Made by a program: the position numbers and the translations under genes. The notes under the pieces were generated by a model. That model worked only from the letters and a program-made list of their open reading frames with translations, searched no databases and had not been told where the DNA came from. A stretch of 64,000 nt of DNA from Anniella stebbinsi (Eukaryota; Chordata; Lepidosauria; Squamata; Anniellidae), in the NCBI GenBank assembly GCA_029215795.1, contig JARDYH010000001.1, positions 353,424,154 through 353,488,153 of the forward strand, in the 5' to 3' direction. Positions 38,821 to 49,143 of this stretch are shown here, piece by piece. Position 1 is the first letter of the stretch. Every line of letters begins with the position of its first letter.

Positions 38821-39407
38821 ATGAAGTATAGAAGTAGAGCTTCCAAATCGCGCGAGCTATTGGTTCCCCTCTATTCAGCACTGGTTAGGCCTCACCTTGA
38901 GTATTGCATCCAGTTCTGGGTACCATACTTCAAGAAGGATGCAGAAAAGCTGGAGGGGGTTCAGAGAAGGGAAACGAGGATGATCAAAGGCATGGAAACA
39001 AAACCCTATGAAGAGAGACTGAAGGAATTGGCCATGTTTAGCCTGGAGAAGATAAGATTGAGTGGAGACATGATAACATTCTTCAAATACTTGAAAGGTT
39101 GTCACACAGAGGAGGGCCAGGATCTCTTCTCGATCAACCCAGAATGCAGGACACAGAATAATGGGCTCAAGTTACAGGAAGACAGATTCCGGCTGGACAT
39201 CAGGAAAAACTTCTGGACTGTTAGAGCAATACGACAATGGAACCGATTACCTAGGGAGGTGGTGGGCTCTCCCACACTAGAGTCATTCAAGAGGCTGCTG
39301 GACAGCCATCTGTCAGGTATGGTTTAATGAGGATCCCTGCATTGAGTAGGGGGTGGACTCAATGGCCTTATAGACTCCTTCCAACTCTACTATTCTATGA
39401 TTCTATG
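38821..39407 (+). mobile_element. CR1 LINE, 3' end of ORF2
   Basis: A 168-residue open frame carries the CR1 C-terminus: LVPLYSALVRPHLEYCIQFW, MFSLEKIRLSGDMITFFKYL and IRQWNRLPREVVGSPTLESF, ending at a TAA at 39325-39327. The 3' UTR ends in 'ctattctatgattctatg', the short repeat that marks CR1 termini. It is 5'-truncated and its frame is intact, so fairly young. Confidence 0.93.
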
Positions 39408-40265
39408 AAAAAGATAAAACAAAGGTACCCCTTCCCCCATTGGTCAGCAGCAGAAGACGCTGAAGGACATCATTTAGAAATCATTACTAATATTTATTGA
39501 AATTTCATAGAAGGCAAAGCCAGTCAATTTACCAATTTACCTCAGATAAAATATTCAATTAATCTGTTCCCCACCCCAAATCAGTTATTCCTCTTCAATG
39601 ACAACTAATTTGCAATCTCTCACTGTTCCCCCCCCCCCCCACTCCCGCAACTTCTCTCTCTCTTTCCCTTTTGGAAGAAAATTGACCCCTACCTCATGCA
39701 ATTAAGCTTAGAAGACAAGATCCAATTGACAGCAAAATAAGTTTATTTTCTAAGCCTGTTCCCCCTCGAAAATTGCCCCTTGCTTGGCAATTAAGGTAAG
39801 AAAGCTATCTTCCATTGGCATCAATTGACACTCTGGAGAATAGGTCTGGGAAATAGATTCAGGCCTGGGCCCCAGCCTAGGAATTCTGCTGGACTGTGCA
39901 CAGTGGAAACACCAGGAAAAAAAGTAATGGTGTGTCACAGAAAGGGCAGGATTGTAGCCACGGGTGGGCTAGGGGGACACCCACCGCCCTAAATTTTCTC
40001 TGCCCCGCAATTTTAAAAAACAATTTAAAACCCCTGTGGCAGGAATTTGAGTCCCCCAGGGAGGCCTATGACTCCCTCTTATGAGAAAGGGGTCATTTAT
40101 TGTCACAGATCTCTTATGAGAAAGATCTTTACTCTAATTATTTATAATGCTTTGATACAGTAACTGGCCTAAATGTAGACAAGGGATGAATAACCTTAAG
40201 ATGGGGAAGGGACCTCCCATAGATCAGTGACTTCCCTCCCAATAACTTCAAAGGAGTTATATTCA
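39408..40265. other. Unassigned intergenic sequence
   Basis: Two diverged tandem-like units ('gaaaattgacccctacctca' at 39.68 kb and 'gaaaattgccccttgcttgg' at 39.77 kb) are present. A 14-bp direct repeat 'ctcttatgagaaag' occurs at about 40,077 and 40,111. Nothing further recognised. Confidence 0.4.
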
Positions 40266-40797
40266 TGCAAGCAACTAAACTCAGTTACAGTGGAGTCCAA
40301 AGATACTCACGTATTGGTTTCTTAAAGGTAGGTTTATTGAAGAAGACACATCAGCTGAGGGAGCCAGAGATAGACCTCTGACTGAATTAAGTATATTGGG
40401 TATCACTCTTATATAGGAAACTGGAAACATCAGAATTAGCATATCTAGTTTTTTGTACAGAATCACCTTTGTACCAGGGGAAAGTTTACAATAATACAGG
40501 GTAGCACATAGGAATGATGTAATTTGTCTCTAAGTCAAAACAGAGAAAGGCGTCACATATGAATGATGGAGGTCAAGATAAACTAAAACAATACAGAATG
40601 CATATAGTTGCTAGTGGACCAAAGTTCATTATGATGAGGCTCAACACATCTAGCTAGTACATTGCTGGTTCTATCTTACAGGAGAACAGATACATGTAAT
40701 TATTAGAAGAATGGAATCAATATTAGTTTCTCAATCATTTAAATGTTGTTATCACAAGCTATTGTTATGATCATACCTAAAATATTCCCGCAACACC
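40266..40797 (-). mobile_element. Probable solo LTR on the minus strand
   Basis: Read on the minus strand: a TATA box 'cctatataagagtgatac' at about 40,410 is followed by 'ctctggctccctcagctgat', AATAAA (complement of about 40,331-40,336) and 'aaaccaatacgtgagtatct'. This order is that of a retroviral-type R/U5 region. The edge near 40,797 reads TGTTGCGGG on the minus strand. The left border and a target duplication could not be fixed. Confidence 0.5.
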
Positions 40798-41470
40798 CCC
40801 CCCCCAAACTTTTAGACTTGCAATGGGCCTGAGAAGGGGCCAAGTGCATTTTAGGGAGTGTGGGGCGTTAGGAAAATATATCGGGGAGAGCGTTTGGCCC
40901 TTCTCCTCCCCCCGCCTGGTGCCGCCTATCTCTGCACCCTGCGCCGCTTGTTCCTTCAGGAGAGCCGGCGGCTGCTTCAGCACGTGTCTTCTTCCCTGGC
41001 GCTCAGGCAAACTCGGCGGGCGCTGCTCCAGCGACTGTTTACACGCCCTGAGCTGGGGGAAGGCGGTGCCTCCTCCACTTTCCTTCCCTTCTTTTGGGTC
41101 TGACCGAAGCGCTTCGGAAAGCAAAGGGGCGGCCGGGGTGGCGCCGGGGGTACGGTGAGAAGAGGTAGCTTCGCCCGCCCATCGTCGGGCCATATATCCT
41201 GAGGCCTCCTCCCTACACTTCACCGACAGGGCGTGAGGAGAAGAAGCGCGCTGCCCTGGTACGGCGTGCAGTGCCGCATCGGCTCGCCTCGTCCACGGCC
41301 AGAGGAGCTGCTCCCCGCGTTGCCAAAGGGGCCCTCCAAGGAAGGCGCTGAGCAGCTCCCGAGGGCGCAAAGGCGCCGTGCCTCAACGCGTAGCGCGGGA
41401 TCAAGGGCGCGCCGGGGAAGCGAACGGAGCGCTAAGCGGCAGCAGTCGGAGTCCAGGGCTGGAGGCAGTC

Positions 41471-41533
41471 ATGGCCGAGGGAGCGCCGCGGGGTTACCGC
41501 TTCCCTGCACCCGCCGGGCCGCGCCTGCCCTGA
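41471..41533 (+). other. HHIPL1: Possible uORF in HHIPL1 5' leader
   Basis: An ATG in good context ('gtcatggccg') opens 20 codons ending in TGA 26 bases before the main start, in a different frame. It matters only if transcription starts upstream of 41,471. Confidence 0.45.
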
Positions 41534-41559
41534 GCGCGGCAGCGCTAAGGAAAGCAAGC

Positions 41560-41844
41560 ATGGCGCGGGCGCGGGCTCCCGGCTGCCGCTCCCGGCCCCT
41601 CTTGGCCCTGCTCAACGCGCTGCTCTGGCTGGGACTGGCGTCGGGCCACCCGCAGTGCCTGGACTTCAAGCCGCCCTTTAAGCCGCCGCGGGCGCTCACC
41701 TTCTGCGTGCAGTACTCGGACTTCGGCTGTTGCGACCCCGAGCGCGACGACGCCCTGCTGCAGCGCTACTACAGCGTCAGCGGGCACCTCGACCGGGCCG
41801 CCTACTCGAACTGTGCTAGCCACCTGCAGAACCTCCTGTGCCAG
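41560..41844 (+). CDS. HHIPL1: HHIPL1 coding exon 1
   Basis: First coding exon of HHIP-like 1, a secreted relative of hedgehog-interacting protein linked in mammals to smooth muscle and atherosclerosis biology. It encodes 95 residues. An arginine-containing N-region and hydrophobic core (LLALLNALLWLGLAS, about residues 14-28) form a signal peptide with cleavage expected before HPQCLDF. Next comes the start of the cysteine-rich folate-receptor-like domain: QYSDFGCCDPERDDALLQRY with the paired Cys, and the end NLLCQ. The ATG at 41560 is chosen because it immediately precedes the signal peptide and fits the family start MARARA. The frame is also open upstream, without an ATG. The exon ends CAG|GTGAGC in phase 0. 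Confidence 0.95.
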
Positions 41845-41933
41845 GTGAGCTTGGACAGGGCTGGTGGCAGCTGCCCACCGCCTCCTCCCATCAAGCCACA
41901 TTTCCAAGCCATAAGGATTCATCAACCTTTGCC

Positions 41934-42378
41934 CTTTCTTTCTTTCTTCCTTTCTTTCTATACTGCCCTTTTCCCCTCTTGCAAGGAACCCAAGACAGCT
42001 TACCTAACCCTCTTCAGCCCTCTTCCTAACAACCCTTTGGGGTAGGTTAGGCTGATAGTCAGTGTCTGAATTCGGACAACACGATAGTCAATGGTGGGGT
42101 AATAATCAACTTTACAGTTGTTCATCTAGGGGGTACTCCCCACACAACATGGTAATAAATAATCAACTGTGGTGTGGATTAGGATCAGCGCTGAGTTGAC
42201 TATGGCAGCATTTGGATGACACGATAGTCAATACAACTGACGATTGTTCCCTCGCCCCCAGTTGCTTACTGTGTCGTCTGAGTCACCCAGTTTGTGTCTA
42301 TGGCCCTGTGGGGATTAGAACCCTGCTCTCCTGAATCTCAGTCCAGCGCTCTAACCGCTGCACCACACTGGTTCTCCG
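41934..42378 (-). mobile_element. tRNA-derived SINE, split by a MITE
   Basis: A TTTC run leads into 'ctgcccttttcccctcttgc' and 'ccctttggggtaggttaggc', the complement of the SINE seen at 3736. After a family D insertion (42066-42283) it resumes with 'gtcacccagtttgtgtctat' and ends at the tRNA-like head 'tctaaccgctgcaccacac'. Confidence 0.75.
42066..42283. mobile_element. MITE family D, short internal-deletion copy
   Basis: It begins 'ttcggacaacacgatagtca' and ends 'gtgtcgtctga', with 'gggggtactccccacacaac' inside. About 218 bp against about 510-520 bp for the copies at 43337 and 49144. Confidence 0.75.
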
Positions 42379-42379
42379 A

Positions 42380-42850
42380 TACTGAGCTATGCCACTTGGA
42401 TGGGTGGCAATGCCTCGCTATCTTTATGCTGTGGCAGATCAGCCTGTAGGGAACAAATCTCAGTGTTGGAATGGGATCCATGCTTTGCATGCAGAAGAGG
42501 AAGTGGAGGCTGGTGGCTCTGATTTCAGTGGGGCTGTGATTCCATTTTGGGTTTCAGTCAGAATCAGAGAACTCTGAAGGAGCTATCCAAGGTGCTGAAC
42601 CCACCCACCAAACTAGGTCCAGGGCCTTGGACAGCTCCTTTAGCGGTCTGGCAGGTTCAGACTGAAATCCTGAATGGATTCACCAGCCCCACCAAAATCA
42701 GAGCCAGCAGCCTCTGCTGGGAAGAGCCTTCAAGAGATTTTCTCTCCAAAGGTTTCACTAGCAGATGGTGGGAAGGACCTCTGCCTATTACTGGGCTAGG
42801 TGAAGAAATGGTATGACCTAGTTTAAGGCAGCTTCCAACGTTCCTGTCGA
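42380..42850 (+). mobile_element. SINE family K, split by MITE J
   Basis: 'ccatgctttgcatgcagaag' (head side) and, after the MITE, 'ggcagcttccaacgttcctg' (tail side) match the K element at 46497. Family J (42502-42717) sits between them. Confidence 0.55.
42502..42717. mobile_element. MITE family J, copy 2
   Basis: Ends 'agtggaggctggtggctctg' and 'agagccagcagcctctgct'. The inner arms 'gggtttcagtcagaatcaga' and 'ggttcagactgaaatcctga' pair. It is longer than the 21157 copy. Confidence 0.75.
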
Positions 42851-43032
42851 AGGGACTGCTAGGGCTGTAATGGGTATTTGAAAATGATTATGCAAGTGCA
42901 GACAAGTAGTAGGCACCACCCATACTGTTGTACGGGTGTTGTTTGGCCCACTTGTCCTTCCTGTGGAGACGGGGCTGGGTCCTGTTAGTAGTCTGCATAA
43001 TTTCCTACCTTAACCTTTTTCCTGCTTTATAA

Positions 43033-43260
43033 TTCTCTTTGAAGAATATCAGAAGAGCCCTGCTGGACCAGACCAATGTCTTGTTTCTAGTAGTAACTAG
43101 ACAGATGTTTCTGGGAGGGCCACAACTAGAGCATAAAAGTCCTCTACTGTTCTTTCCCAGCAATCTGAAGATGCTGTCTAGACAGCATCACTAGTAGCTG
43201 CTGATAGGTCCATGCTTCAAGAACCTGCCAGGTTAGTGGATGGGGTTTGTGCCCAGTTCA
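43033..43260 (-). mobile_element. CR1 3' fragment, decayed
   Basis: 'agaagagccctgctggacca' and 'gtagctgctgataggtccat' follow the complement of the CR1 3' UTR. Confidence 0.55.
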
Positions 43261-43336
43261 TCTTCACTGTAATCACGGAGATATGATGCTGTGTTCTGCT
43301 TCTATTCCAGAGGTAAATACCATTGAGTTTGCCATT

Positions 43337-43857
43337 GAGTTTGGACAACATGATAACCAACGGTGGTTTAAATAGTCAATGGTTGGTTATTTTATCCACC
43401 ATGAGCTATCATGTTGTATAGTGGGAGTTTTTTAACCAATGGTTGGTTATTTGGCCAAAATAACCAACGCAAATAACCAACACTGTGCTGGCTATTTGAA
43501 CTACCACTGGTTATTGTGTCATGTAGAGGGCACCATTGGTTATTTCCTCAACCACCGTTGGTTATTTCATTAGCCACTAAATTATAAGGCAAGAATGGTC
43601 AAAGTGTTAGCTGCCACTCTAGCTCAGCCAGCAGGATCATTTTTTGGCAGCAATGGCTGATGGGATACTAGCGGGAGGACTGAGAGGAAGAGAGAGGATG
43701 GGGGATGAGTGGGTCAACTCAGCGTGAATTAATGGTCAATCCTAATCCACGTCACGGTTGATTATTATCATGTTGTGTGGGGAGTATCCCCTAGATAAAC
43801 AACTGTTGAGTTGATTATTACCCCAACATTGACTATCATGTTGTCTGAACGCACCCA
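43337..43857 (+). mobile_element. MITE family D, long copy
   Basis: Inverted ends 'ttggacaacatgataaccaa' and 'gactatcatgttgtctgaac'. The first third is packed with words like 'aaccaatggttggttatttg', and the last third with 'gttgattattatcatgttgt'. About 521 bp; no coding frame. Confidence 0.85.
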
Positions 43858-44569
43858 GTCTTTCTGTGAGTGGAGATTTGCAAGAGTAGGGGTCCTCTTG
43901 ACCCTTGCATTCTATTGATGAAGGCTAGAGAAAGACACATAGAATGCTTCTTTCATTTCTTACCTGTTAGATCTGTTAGGCACCACATCTCCCAAAGTAA
44001 ATGCTGTTGCCCCTGCTTATATTTTCTATCAACTGTTCCCTCTTTCAGAATCTGCCAGATTCAGTAAGATGTTCAGTTTGTGCAGCCTCCCTGTCTTGTT
44101 TGCAAAACCCGCTGGACCAAATGCATGCCAATGCAATATCCACTCCATAGATGAATATCAGCACTCTGTATATTCTTAAGCCATGAGCTTTCCTCCTGTA
44201 CCAGGTGTGTTGGACAGGTCTGAATGAATGTGCTGTGTGTTCCTCATTTCCACAGGACTTGCTTTGCCAGATGATTCTCTTTGCCTGCTTTGTCCTCTCT
44301 GTGCTTGTTCATTATTCCGGAAGATGGTAATGCTGCCTTCTGACAGCATATGAGAATCCCAATAGCACCTTAAAGACATTGAAAAGACTTGCTTAATTTC
44401 CATCCCCCTCCACTGTTCTGTATCCTTCCTGTACCCCCTGCCTTTGCACAACCTGAACAAAGTGAGCATCCACTTCAAAAGAGAATACCAGTGCTTTGCA
44501 TGTTCTCATTCTAGGCATCTTTCTGCAAAATGTTGCGAGCTGAAAGTCAGTGCATTAGCTGCTTCTATT
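43858..44569. other. Unassigned intron 1 sequence
   Basis: No exon or repeat family recognised. Confidence 0.4.
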
Positions 44570-44675
44570 CAGTCTTCCCCAACCTGATGCCCTCCAGATG
44601 TTTTGGACTTAGCCAATTCCCAACTGGCAATTGTAGACCAAAACATCTGCAGAGCATCAGGTTGGGGGAATGATA
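44570..44675. mobile_element. MITE family B
   Basis: 'cttccccaacctgatgccct' and 'ccagatgttttggact' face 'gaccaaaacatctgcagagc' and 'atcaggttggggga'. Confidence 0.85.
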
Positions 44676-44719
44676 TCATCTCACACCTGCAGTGCCACAT
44701 GTCTGATATTGTCCCATGA

Positions 44720-44800
44720 ACTCCTAGAACTACAGAGTTGGAAGGGACTTGAATGCCATCTAGTCTAACCTTCTCTGTTCTCAGGCAGTAACAGAGGGTT
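44720..44800 (-). mobile_element. CR1 3' terminal fragment
   Basis: 'ctacagagttggaagggact' and 'catctagtctaaccttctct' are the complement of the CR1 3' end. Confidence 0.6.
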
Positions 44801-44989
44801 CAGGAGATGGGGACACTGTTAAATGTTTATAGAAATTTGCACGGTCTTTATTATATTATATTTTATTGTTTCACAGCAAAGAAGGAGGACTTTGGTCCAG
44901 GGAAAGCAGGGGGCATGCTGAGTTGCCATGTGATTCTGTGTTGGGCATGTGATGTTTGCACTGGTCATGAATGTTGCCCAACTTAGATG

Positions 44990-45124
44990 CTGGATAAATA
45001 GAGAGTTAAAAAGGTATTCATTTTAGGTGTCAAATTGAAACTGATAAGTGTAAAAAGATTACTTTTTGGGTCAAGATCCTACAGTGCGAATGGAGGGGTT
45101 GTATATGGGGCTGGGCCATAATTC
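44990..45124. repeat. Dispersed unit N, copy 2
   Basis: Starts 'ggataaatagagagttaaaa', as at 13263, and ends 'gggctgggccataattcata' directly at a CR1 3' end. A small deletion relative to copy 1 removes part of 'gaagcatcttccttgg'. Confidence 0.75.
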
Positions 45125-46490
45125 ATAAGAACATAAGGAGTGTCATGCTGGATCAGACTGAGGGTCCATCTAGTCCAGCACTCTGTTCACACAGTGGCCA
45201 ATCAGCTGTTGACCAGGGACCAACAAAGCAGGACACGATGCAACAGCACCCTTCCATCCATTTTCCCCAGCAACTGGTGCATACAGGCTTACTGCCTCTG
45301 ATTACTGGAGGTTGCACTTAGTCATCAGGGCTAGTAGCTATTGATAGCCTTCTCCTCCAGGAATTTATCCAACCCCCTTTTAAAGCCATCCAAATTGGTG
45401 ACTGTGACGCCCTGCCTGCACTTGTGACACTCACCAGGCTACACAACAAGGCTGCCCACGCCACTCGCACTCAGGGCTTACTTCAACCCCCCCTATGCTT
45501 ATGATGTGTTTGAGGGTTTAGGGCTACTGCTGCTGCTCCCGTCCCGCCTTTATTCTTTTAGGCCCCACGGCTCCACAGCCCAGCACCCTAGCCCTCAAAT
45601 CCCCCTTCTTCTGTCCGCTGCCACCAGTACCTTCTTCAGGTACACTTCCAATGATCACACCAGTTGTAATTAACAAGGTTTATTAAGAGAATAAGCGTGA
45701 TGGTTTCCTCAGGTATATACTCGTATTGGTTACAGGCACAATGCTTAATGGTTTCAGTACTTTCGGTTCATAACATTTACAATAGAAACTCTCACGTTCT
45801 ATGTTTCTCTTGCCTACTCTACCCACTAAGCTACACTACACTCTTTCCCACAATCTAGTTCCACCAAAATAACAAAACACGTTGGTCCTTCCTATCTTCT
45901 AATCTAGTCACCAACAATCTTCTCTCTCTCCCCCTCACAATCTTTTCACACTCTCCCTTGTCTTCTCCCTGTCAGCTCTTGTCAGCTCCCTCAGTATATA
46001 TACAGACACTCTCACACAGCCAGCCAATCCAGGCACTCCCCCACCACCATCCAATCAGCACTCACACATGAACTCCCCCCACCCTTATGCTTACCCAGTT
46101 ACAACATAACTGTAAGTCTATTTACCTTCTTTTATGGCATTTTATAAACACTACTTACAATCTTTTATTTACAGGGGCTCCTAAAGTAGCTGAACATCAC
46201 AGTGACCATCACTGTGTCTTGTGGTAGTGAATTCCATAGTTTAACTCTGTGCTGTGTGAAGAAGTGCTTCCTTTTATTTGTCCTGAATTTCCCACTAATC
46301 AGCTTCATGGGATGACTCCGGGTTCTAGTATTATGGGAGAGGGAGAAAAATGTCTTCCTATCCACATTCTCCACACTATGCATGATTTTGTTCACCTCTA
46401 TCATGTCTACTCTTAGACTCCTTTTTTCCAAGCAAAACAACCCCAGCTGTCATAACCTTTCCTCCTAGGGGAGATGGTCCAGCCCCTTGA
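45125..46490 (-). mobile_element. CR1 LINE 3' part, split by a solo LTR
   Basis: 45125-45402 has the reversed CR1 3' UTR. 46202-46490 has the reversed ORF2 C-terminus (minus-strand peptide with LEKRSLRVDMIEVNKIMHSV and HRVKLWNSLPQD). The solo LTR sits between them at a duplicated GTGAC. Confidence 0.85.
45403..46201. mobile_element. Solo LTR inserted in CR1
   Basis: A 799-bp element that begins TGTGACGCCC and ends GAACATCACA, with perfect 5-bp flanks GTGAC (45398-45402 and 46202-46206). A TATATATA run lies at about 45,995. AATAAA signals on the minus strand (near 45,552 and 45,680) suggest minus orientation but do not prove it. No internal genes are seen. Confidence 0.87.
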
Positions 46491-46496
46491 ACATTT

Positions 46497-46696
46497 TAGT
46501 TGCTCTTTTCAAAGTGATAGAGCACCTGTTTTGCATACAGAAAGTCCCAGGTTCAATCCTCACTGTCTCCAGGTAGGGCTGGGAAAGAATCCTGCCTGAC
46601 ACCTTGGAGAGCCTCTGCCAGTCAGTGTCAACAATAATGGACTCAATGGACCAATGGTCTGACACAGTATAAGGCAGCTTCCTATGTTCCTGTGTA
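46497..46696 (+). mobile_element. SINE family K (tRNA-derived)
   Basis: The head has 'gatagagcacctgttttgca' and a B-box-like 'ggttcaatcctc'. The body has 'gctgggaaagaatcctgcct'. The tail has 'ggtctgacacagtataaggc' and 'agcttcctatgttcct'. It is the best copy in the window. Confidence 0.8.
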
Positions 46697-47249
46697 TCAC
46701 ATTTTTTATTCTGTTTGGTTCTGGATATATAAAGATATTGTCATTGCTTTGTCACTTGCCTTGTGTTTCAAGAAACTGGATCATCCACAGCTATGAAGTA
46801 AGAGCAACATAAGTACTGTGCTCTCCTCTTTCAGCCATTCATTATGTTTATGTTTTTAGGTTATGGCAGATGACTAATTTACAGGAATCTATTAGATTGA
46901 TTTAGGTCCTGCTTCTCAGGCTCACAGATGGTAATTTTTCTCAAAATGTAGTCATTAGTCAAATTATTTTGACAAGTGTCTCTGTGCATGAATGTGAATA
47001 CTGCAAATTTCAGTTCTTCCTATATTTAGTTGTGGTTTATTACATGACATTGTTTCGCTTCTTGGAATTGGCTAGAATGTCAATCATGTTGCCATGTCTA
47101 TTCCTCTCTGCATTGCTGGCAACAGACAAAAATAACTGTCAAAGCCTGTGCGTTTGCTCCCATGATATTTTATTGTTGGAATGATGGTATACGTAAACCT
47201 CCTAGAGGGAGTTAGAGAAATTAGAGCAGTATAAGCCATCTCTGAATGA
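46697..47249. other. Unassigned intron 1 sequence
   Basis: Nothing recognised. Confidence 0.4.
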
Positions 47250-47345
47250 CCTGTTTGGGTTGCAATCCTAAACATGCTTCACTTGAGAGTGCACCCCATT
47301 GAACATAGTGGGACGTAACTTCAGGTAAATATGCATTAGATTGCA
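47250..47345. mobile_element. MITE family L
   Basis: 'ggttgcaatcctaaacatgc' and 'catagtgggacgtaacttca' with 'tatgcattagattgcactgt' form a short foldback. Confidence 0.6.
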
Positions 47346-47371
47346 CTGTTAATGTAGTAAATACCTTAGCG

Positions 47372-47583
47372 CTGGTTCACATGTGGATGCTCATCACCTC
47401 ACATCTGGTAGCATCAAGTGATGACTTGCATGTGTGAATGACCTCTCACAGATCAAACACTACAGACAGAACGTTCATATCTCAATGATATTTTTTCCAT
47501 AGAGACAGTTGACACGTTCAGCTGTGAGTTGTTCAACATTGAGTAATCAAGTCATGTACATGCATGTGTGAAACAGCCCTTTC
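47372..47583. mobile_element. Possible MITE with TTCACATGTG ends
   Basis: 'gcgctggttcacatgtggat' faces 'tgcatgtgtgaaacagccct' across about 210 bp of non-coding sequence. A single copy here, so the family is unproven. Confidence 0.4.
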
Positions 47584-47739
47584 TTAAAATAAGCTACCAC
47601 ATTAAACAGATATACCCTTATCCACAGAAAATGCGTTGGTATAACATTTATTGCTACATACTGATTTCGCCCCCTAGCCTTATCTCACAGACTCAGGGCA
47701 GATTTGGATATCCTTATTTTATCCTTACAGAAAACAACT

Positions 47740-48085
47740 CCGATTAGCTACTGAACCACGTACAAGATTATGCTATTAACCTATAAAGCCCCAAACAACT
47801 TGTGACCAGCAGGCTGCCTTCCGTTATGTATTCCCAGGTGACTTTTAAGATCAGCAGAGGAGGCCTTGCTGGTCATTCTAAAGCAAAAGGAATATTGCCA
47901 TAAAGAACCTCGTTGGCAGACCTTCTTCATTTTGCTGCTCCTTAAATATTTTTACTGTAGTTGTTTTAATGTTGTGCTTTTAATGTAGTGTTTTAATATT
48001 GCATCTAATTGTATTTTAATATTGTGAACCACTGAGGGATTTTAGTATATTCAGTGGTATAAAAATGCCACAAATAAAAATACAT
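47740..48085 (+). mobile_element. L2-type LINE 3' fragment
   Basis: 'taacctataaagccccaaac' matches the VLTYKALHG region in decayed form. The end is 'ccactgagggattttagtat' and AAATA repeats. An old subfamily. Confidence 0.6.
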
Positions 48086-48520
48086 AAATAAAATGCCCTG
48101 TCAGTGTAATTTCCAAATCAGAGTAATTATTTCAGGACATATATAAAGTAGCACAATAATTTCCCACCTCTCTTGTGCTGCAAACCTGAGCACGGTTAGT
48201 TCTTCCTATCCTCCACTGAATTGTGGAATTGTAGGAATTGTGTGAATAATCCTACCATGCTCTTGTGCTGTTCCAGTCTGTACAGTATGCTTCTTGATGG
48301 ATTGCACTCTTATTTGTGTGCAAGTCTCTTGAGTTCAGTTAGATCTGAGTGCAATGTTGTAGCCTTATGAAGTAATCAAGTCATTAGCAAGAAAAAAACA
48401 CATTGCCATAAATGTTTACATGTAATAAATGTTTTTCAACAAATGAAAAATGCAATAAATATTTAAAGGGTCTGTTTGATGGAATTTTATTTATGACAAA
48501 AGTAAGTCTTTGTTTTGAGG
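48086..48520. other. Mostly unassigned, with a family L fragment
   Basis: 48294-48365 shows family L words ('ggattgcactcttatttgtg'). The rest was not recognised. Confidence 0.4.
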
Positions 48521-48690
48521 AACTGTTAAAGTTACAGGAGCCCTGACCTGGATTTTATCTGGTCACCCTAGTTTAGACAGAAATTAGTCCTACAACTCAC
48601 AGCATCCCCCAACCAGCCATGGCTAGCTGGGGATGCTAAGAGTTCTAGGCTTTATTTTTTGTCTAACTATGCATAGAATTGCACCCTTAG
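48521..48690. mobile_element. MITE C terminus directly abutting MITE A
   Basis: 48521-48570 is the right end of family C ('ctggattttatctggtcacc'). At 48571 a family A foldback begins ('gtttagacagaaattagtcc') and ends 'ttgcacccttag' at 48690. Confidence 0.8.
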
Positions 48691-48915
48691 GGAAGTTGTC
48701 CATACACTTCACTTAGCATATTTGACGATTTGGCTACATTTTCCCCATCCTCTTCATTTCTAAAGGTCAAGTGGTGGAGAATAATAATACTAGTGGCAGA
48801 GTTGGTTTACCCTACTTGCATCATTTTGCATTGCTGGAGGGAGATTTAAAAAGTTTTAAAGGTCATGTTAGTGTTGCAAAAGAGCTGGGATGACAAGGAG
48901 ATTATGGTTAACCAA

Positions 48916-49110
48916 AGGAACATAGGAAGCTGCCTTATACCAAGTCAGAGCCTTGCTTCATCCAGCTCAGTATTGTCGACACTGAATGGCAGGGATTCTC
49001 CAGGATTTCAGAAAAGAATCTTCCCAGTCTTACCCAGAAATGTCAGGGATTGAATCTGGAACCTCTTGCATGCAAAGTGCATGCTCTACCATTGCACTAC
49101 AACAGTAGCA
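48916..49110 (-). mobile_element. SINE family K
   Basis: It starts with the complement of the tail ('cataggaagctgccttatac') and ends with the complement of the head ('gcatgctctaccattgcact'). Confidence 0.75.
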
Positions 49111-49143
49111 ATGAGCATCCCCAGAGGTTTAATAAAACTAAGG

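Larger units (their letters stand above)
40830..41860 (+). promoter_or_regulatory. HHIPL1: CpG island and presumed promoter of HHIPL1
   Basis: Base composition changes sharply at about 40.83 kb to GC- and CpG-rich DNA, and returns to background just after exon 1. Such an island at a first coding exon fits a housekeeping-type promoter. No TATA box in a convincing place was seen, and the start site is not determined. The long open frames on both strands are composition effects. Confidence 0.7.

Noticed and set aside
40777..41370. 197-codon minus-strand frame at the HHIPL1 CpG island
   Set aside because: It is open because of high GC, has a low-complexity peptide without a domain, and overlaps the HHIPL1 leader and frames on the other strand.
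41233..41559. In-frame extension upstream of the HHIPL1 start
   Set aside because: It has no ATG in this frame and is Arg/Ser/Ala-rich. The signal peptide begins right after the ATG at 41560, as expected for a secreted protein.
45403..46201. Intact endogenous retrovirus
   Set aside because: Only a single LTR with flanking target duplication is present; no gag, pol or env sequence was found.
46497..46570. tRNA gene
   Set aside because: A- and B-box-like words belong to SINE heads. No full cloverleaf with an acceptor stem is seen, and the sequence continues into SINE body and tail.
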